This document shows, in pieces, positions 63,654-64,000 of a stretch of 64,000 nucleotides of DNA. The stretch covers positions 310,001-374,000 of the forward strand of contig NZ_SNZA01000002.1 of assembly GCF_004363305.1 (NCBI RefSeq), given 5' to 3'. The position numbers and the translations under genes are program-made. Under the pieces are notes generated by a model. The model saw only the letters and a program-made list of their open reading frames with translations, ran no database searches and had not been told where the DNA came from. Position 1 is the stretch's first letter. Each line of letters opens with the position of its first letter. Origin of the DNA: Marinomonas communis (GTDB lineage Bacteria; Pseudomonadota; Gammaproteobacteria; Pseudomonadales; Marinomonadaceae).

Positions 63654-64000
63654 TTAGGCTTGATAGCGTTTCAACAAGAGTGCAGCGTTAACACCACCGA
63701 AACCAAAGCCGTTACACAGCACATAGTCGACTGATTGTTGGCGAGCATGCTTAGGGATAAGGTCAAGGTCTCTCATGCTTTCATCCGGTTGCTCTAGGTT
63801 CAAGGTCGCCGGTAGGGTAGACGTACGTAACGCTTGCGCACTGAAGATCGTTTCTACACCGCCAGCGGCTCCTAGCAAATGACCTGTCGAAGACTTCGTC
63901 GAGGAAATCGCAACGGTGTTGATCGCCTCACCAAACACTGAGCGTAGGGCGTTAATTTCCCCTCGATCGCCAACAGGCGTCGACGTTGCGTGGGCATTCA
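63654..64000 (-). CDS. Beta-ketoacyl-ACP synthase (FabF-like), C-terminal part
   Basis: The last 115 codons of a thiolase-fold ketosynthase. NAHATSTPVGD carries one catalytic His, and STKSSTGHLLGAAGGVE has the conserved Lys and second His of FabF-type enzymes; NGFGFGGVNA closes the active site. The N-terminal three quarters, including the nucleophile Cys, lie beyond the window. NAHATSTP rather than NAHGTSTP is a small variation. It is likely part of fatty acid synthesis, or a specialised secondary-lipid cluster outside the window. Confidence 0.88.
   Translation of the reverse strand, partial: NAHATSTPVGDRGEINALRSVFGEAINTVAISSTKSSTGHLLGAAGGVETIFSAQALRTSTLPATLNLEQPDESMRDLDLIPKHARQQSVDYVLCNGFGFGGVNAALLLKRYQA

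Overview
The window looks like chromosomal DNA of a marine gammaproteobacterium of the Oceanospirillales type, most like Marinomonas. That placement is an inference from gene content and protein resemblance: duplicated putrescine catabolism genes, many ABC and TRAP transporters, chemoreceptors and GntR/LysR/TetR regulators, with moderate base composition. No rRNA, tRNA, CRISPR array, prophage or complete insertion sequence was seen.

Region 1 (1-26.8 kb) is a polyamine island. It holds two paralogous sets of gamma-glutamylputrescine genes: puuA/puuB/potF copy 1 with a TetR regulator at 1-4.6 kb, and puuA/potFGHI/glutamine amidotransferase, puuC/puuB copy 2 and a LuxR-type regulator at 12-24.5 kb. 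A divergent aguBA pair makes putrescine from agmatine. gabD and gabT, at 54-57 kb, complete the route to succinate: agmatine, N-carbamoylputrescine, putrescine, gamma-glutamylputrescine, gamma-glutamyl-GABA, GABA, succinate semialdehyde, succinate. Embedded in this region are a dCache chemoreceptor, an NhaC-type antiporter, a Gate-domain membrane protein with an Lrp regulator, a YgfF-like short-chain dehydrogenase, two tandem small secreted proteins of unknown role, and nfsB with a LysR regulator.

Region 2 (26.8-43.8 kb) is mixed. It contains a DUF2798 protein, LysR and TauE/SafE genes, an unrecognised lipoprotein, a D-lactate dehydrogenase with its LldR-like repressor and two clear operators, a DinF-like MATE transporter, a cluster of DnaA boxes, and a nitric oxide group (truncated haemoglobin, NorR, flavohaemoglobin with a sigma-54 promoter and NorR sites). 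It then has three tandem REP-like units, a COG3146 protein, an inverted pair of structured repeats, aroE, hemF and a TetR gene.

Region 3 (43.9-53.7 kb) is a hydroxyproline-type catabolic cluster: a polar amino acid ABC transporter, a DHDPS-family deaminase, a 4-hydroxyproline epimerase, a D-amino acid dehydrogenase, an Ldh-type imino acid reductase, a ketoglutarate semialdehyde dehydrogenase and a GntR/FCD regulator. Three similar TTTTGTATCCA sites suggest one regulon.

Region 4 (53.9-64 kb) holds gabD, gabT, a LysR gene, an orphan terminator that may end a small RNA, a second chemoreceptor, a TRAP transporter (dctPQM) and the end of a beta-ketoacyl-ACP synthase gene.

The most interesting signals are non-coding: two sets of palindromes that appear to define polyamine regulons, the DnaA-box cluster, the structured repeats whose loops match the CsrA consensus, and the orphan terminator. 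Two unrecognised protein groups also stand out: the tandem small secreted proteins and the lipoprotein.
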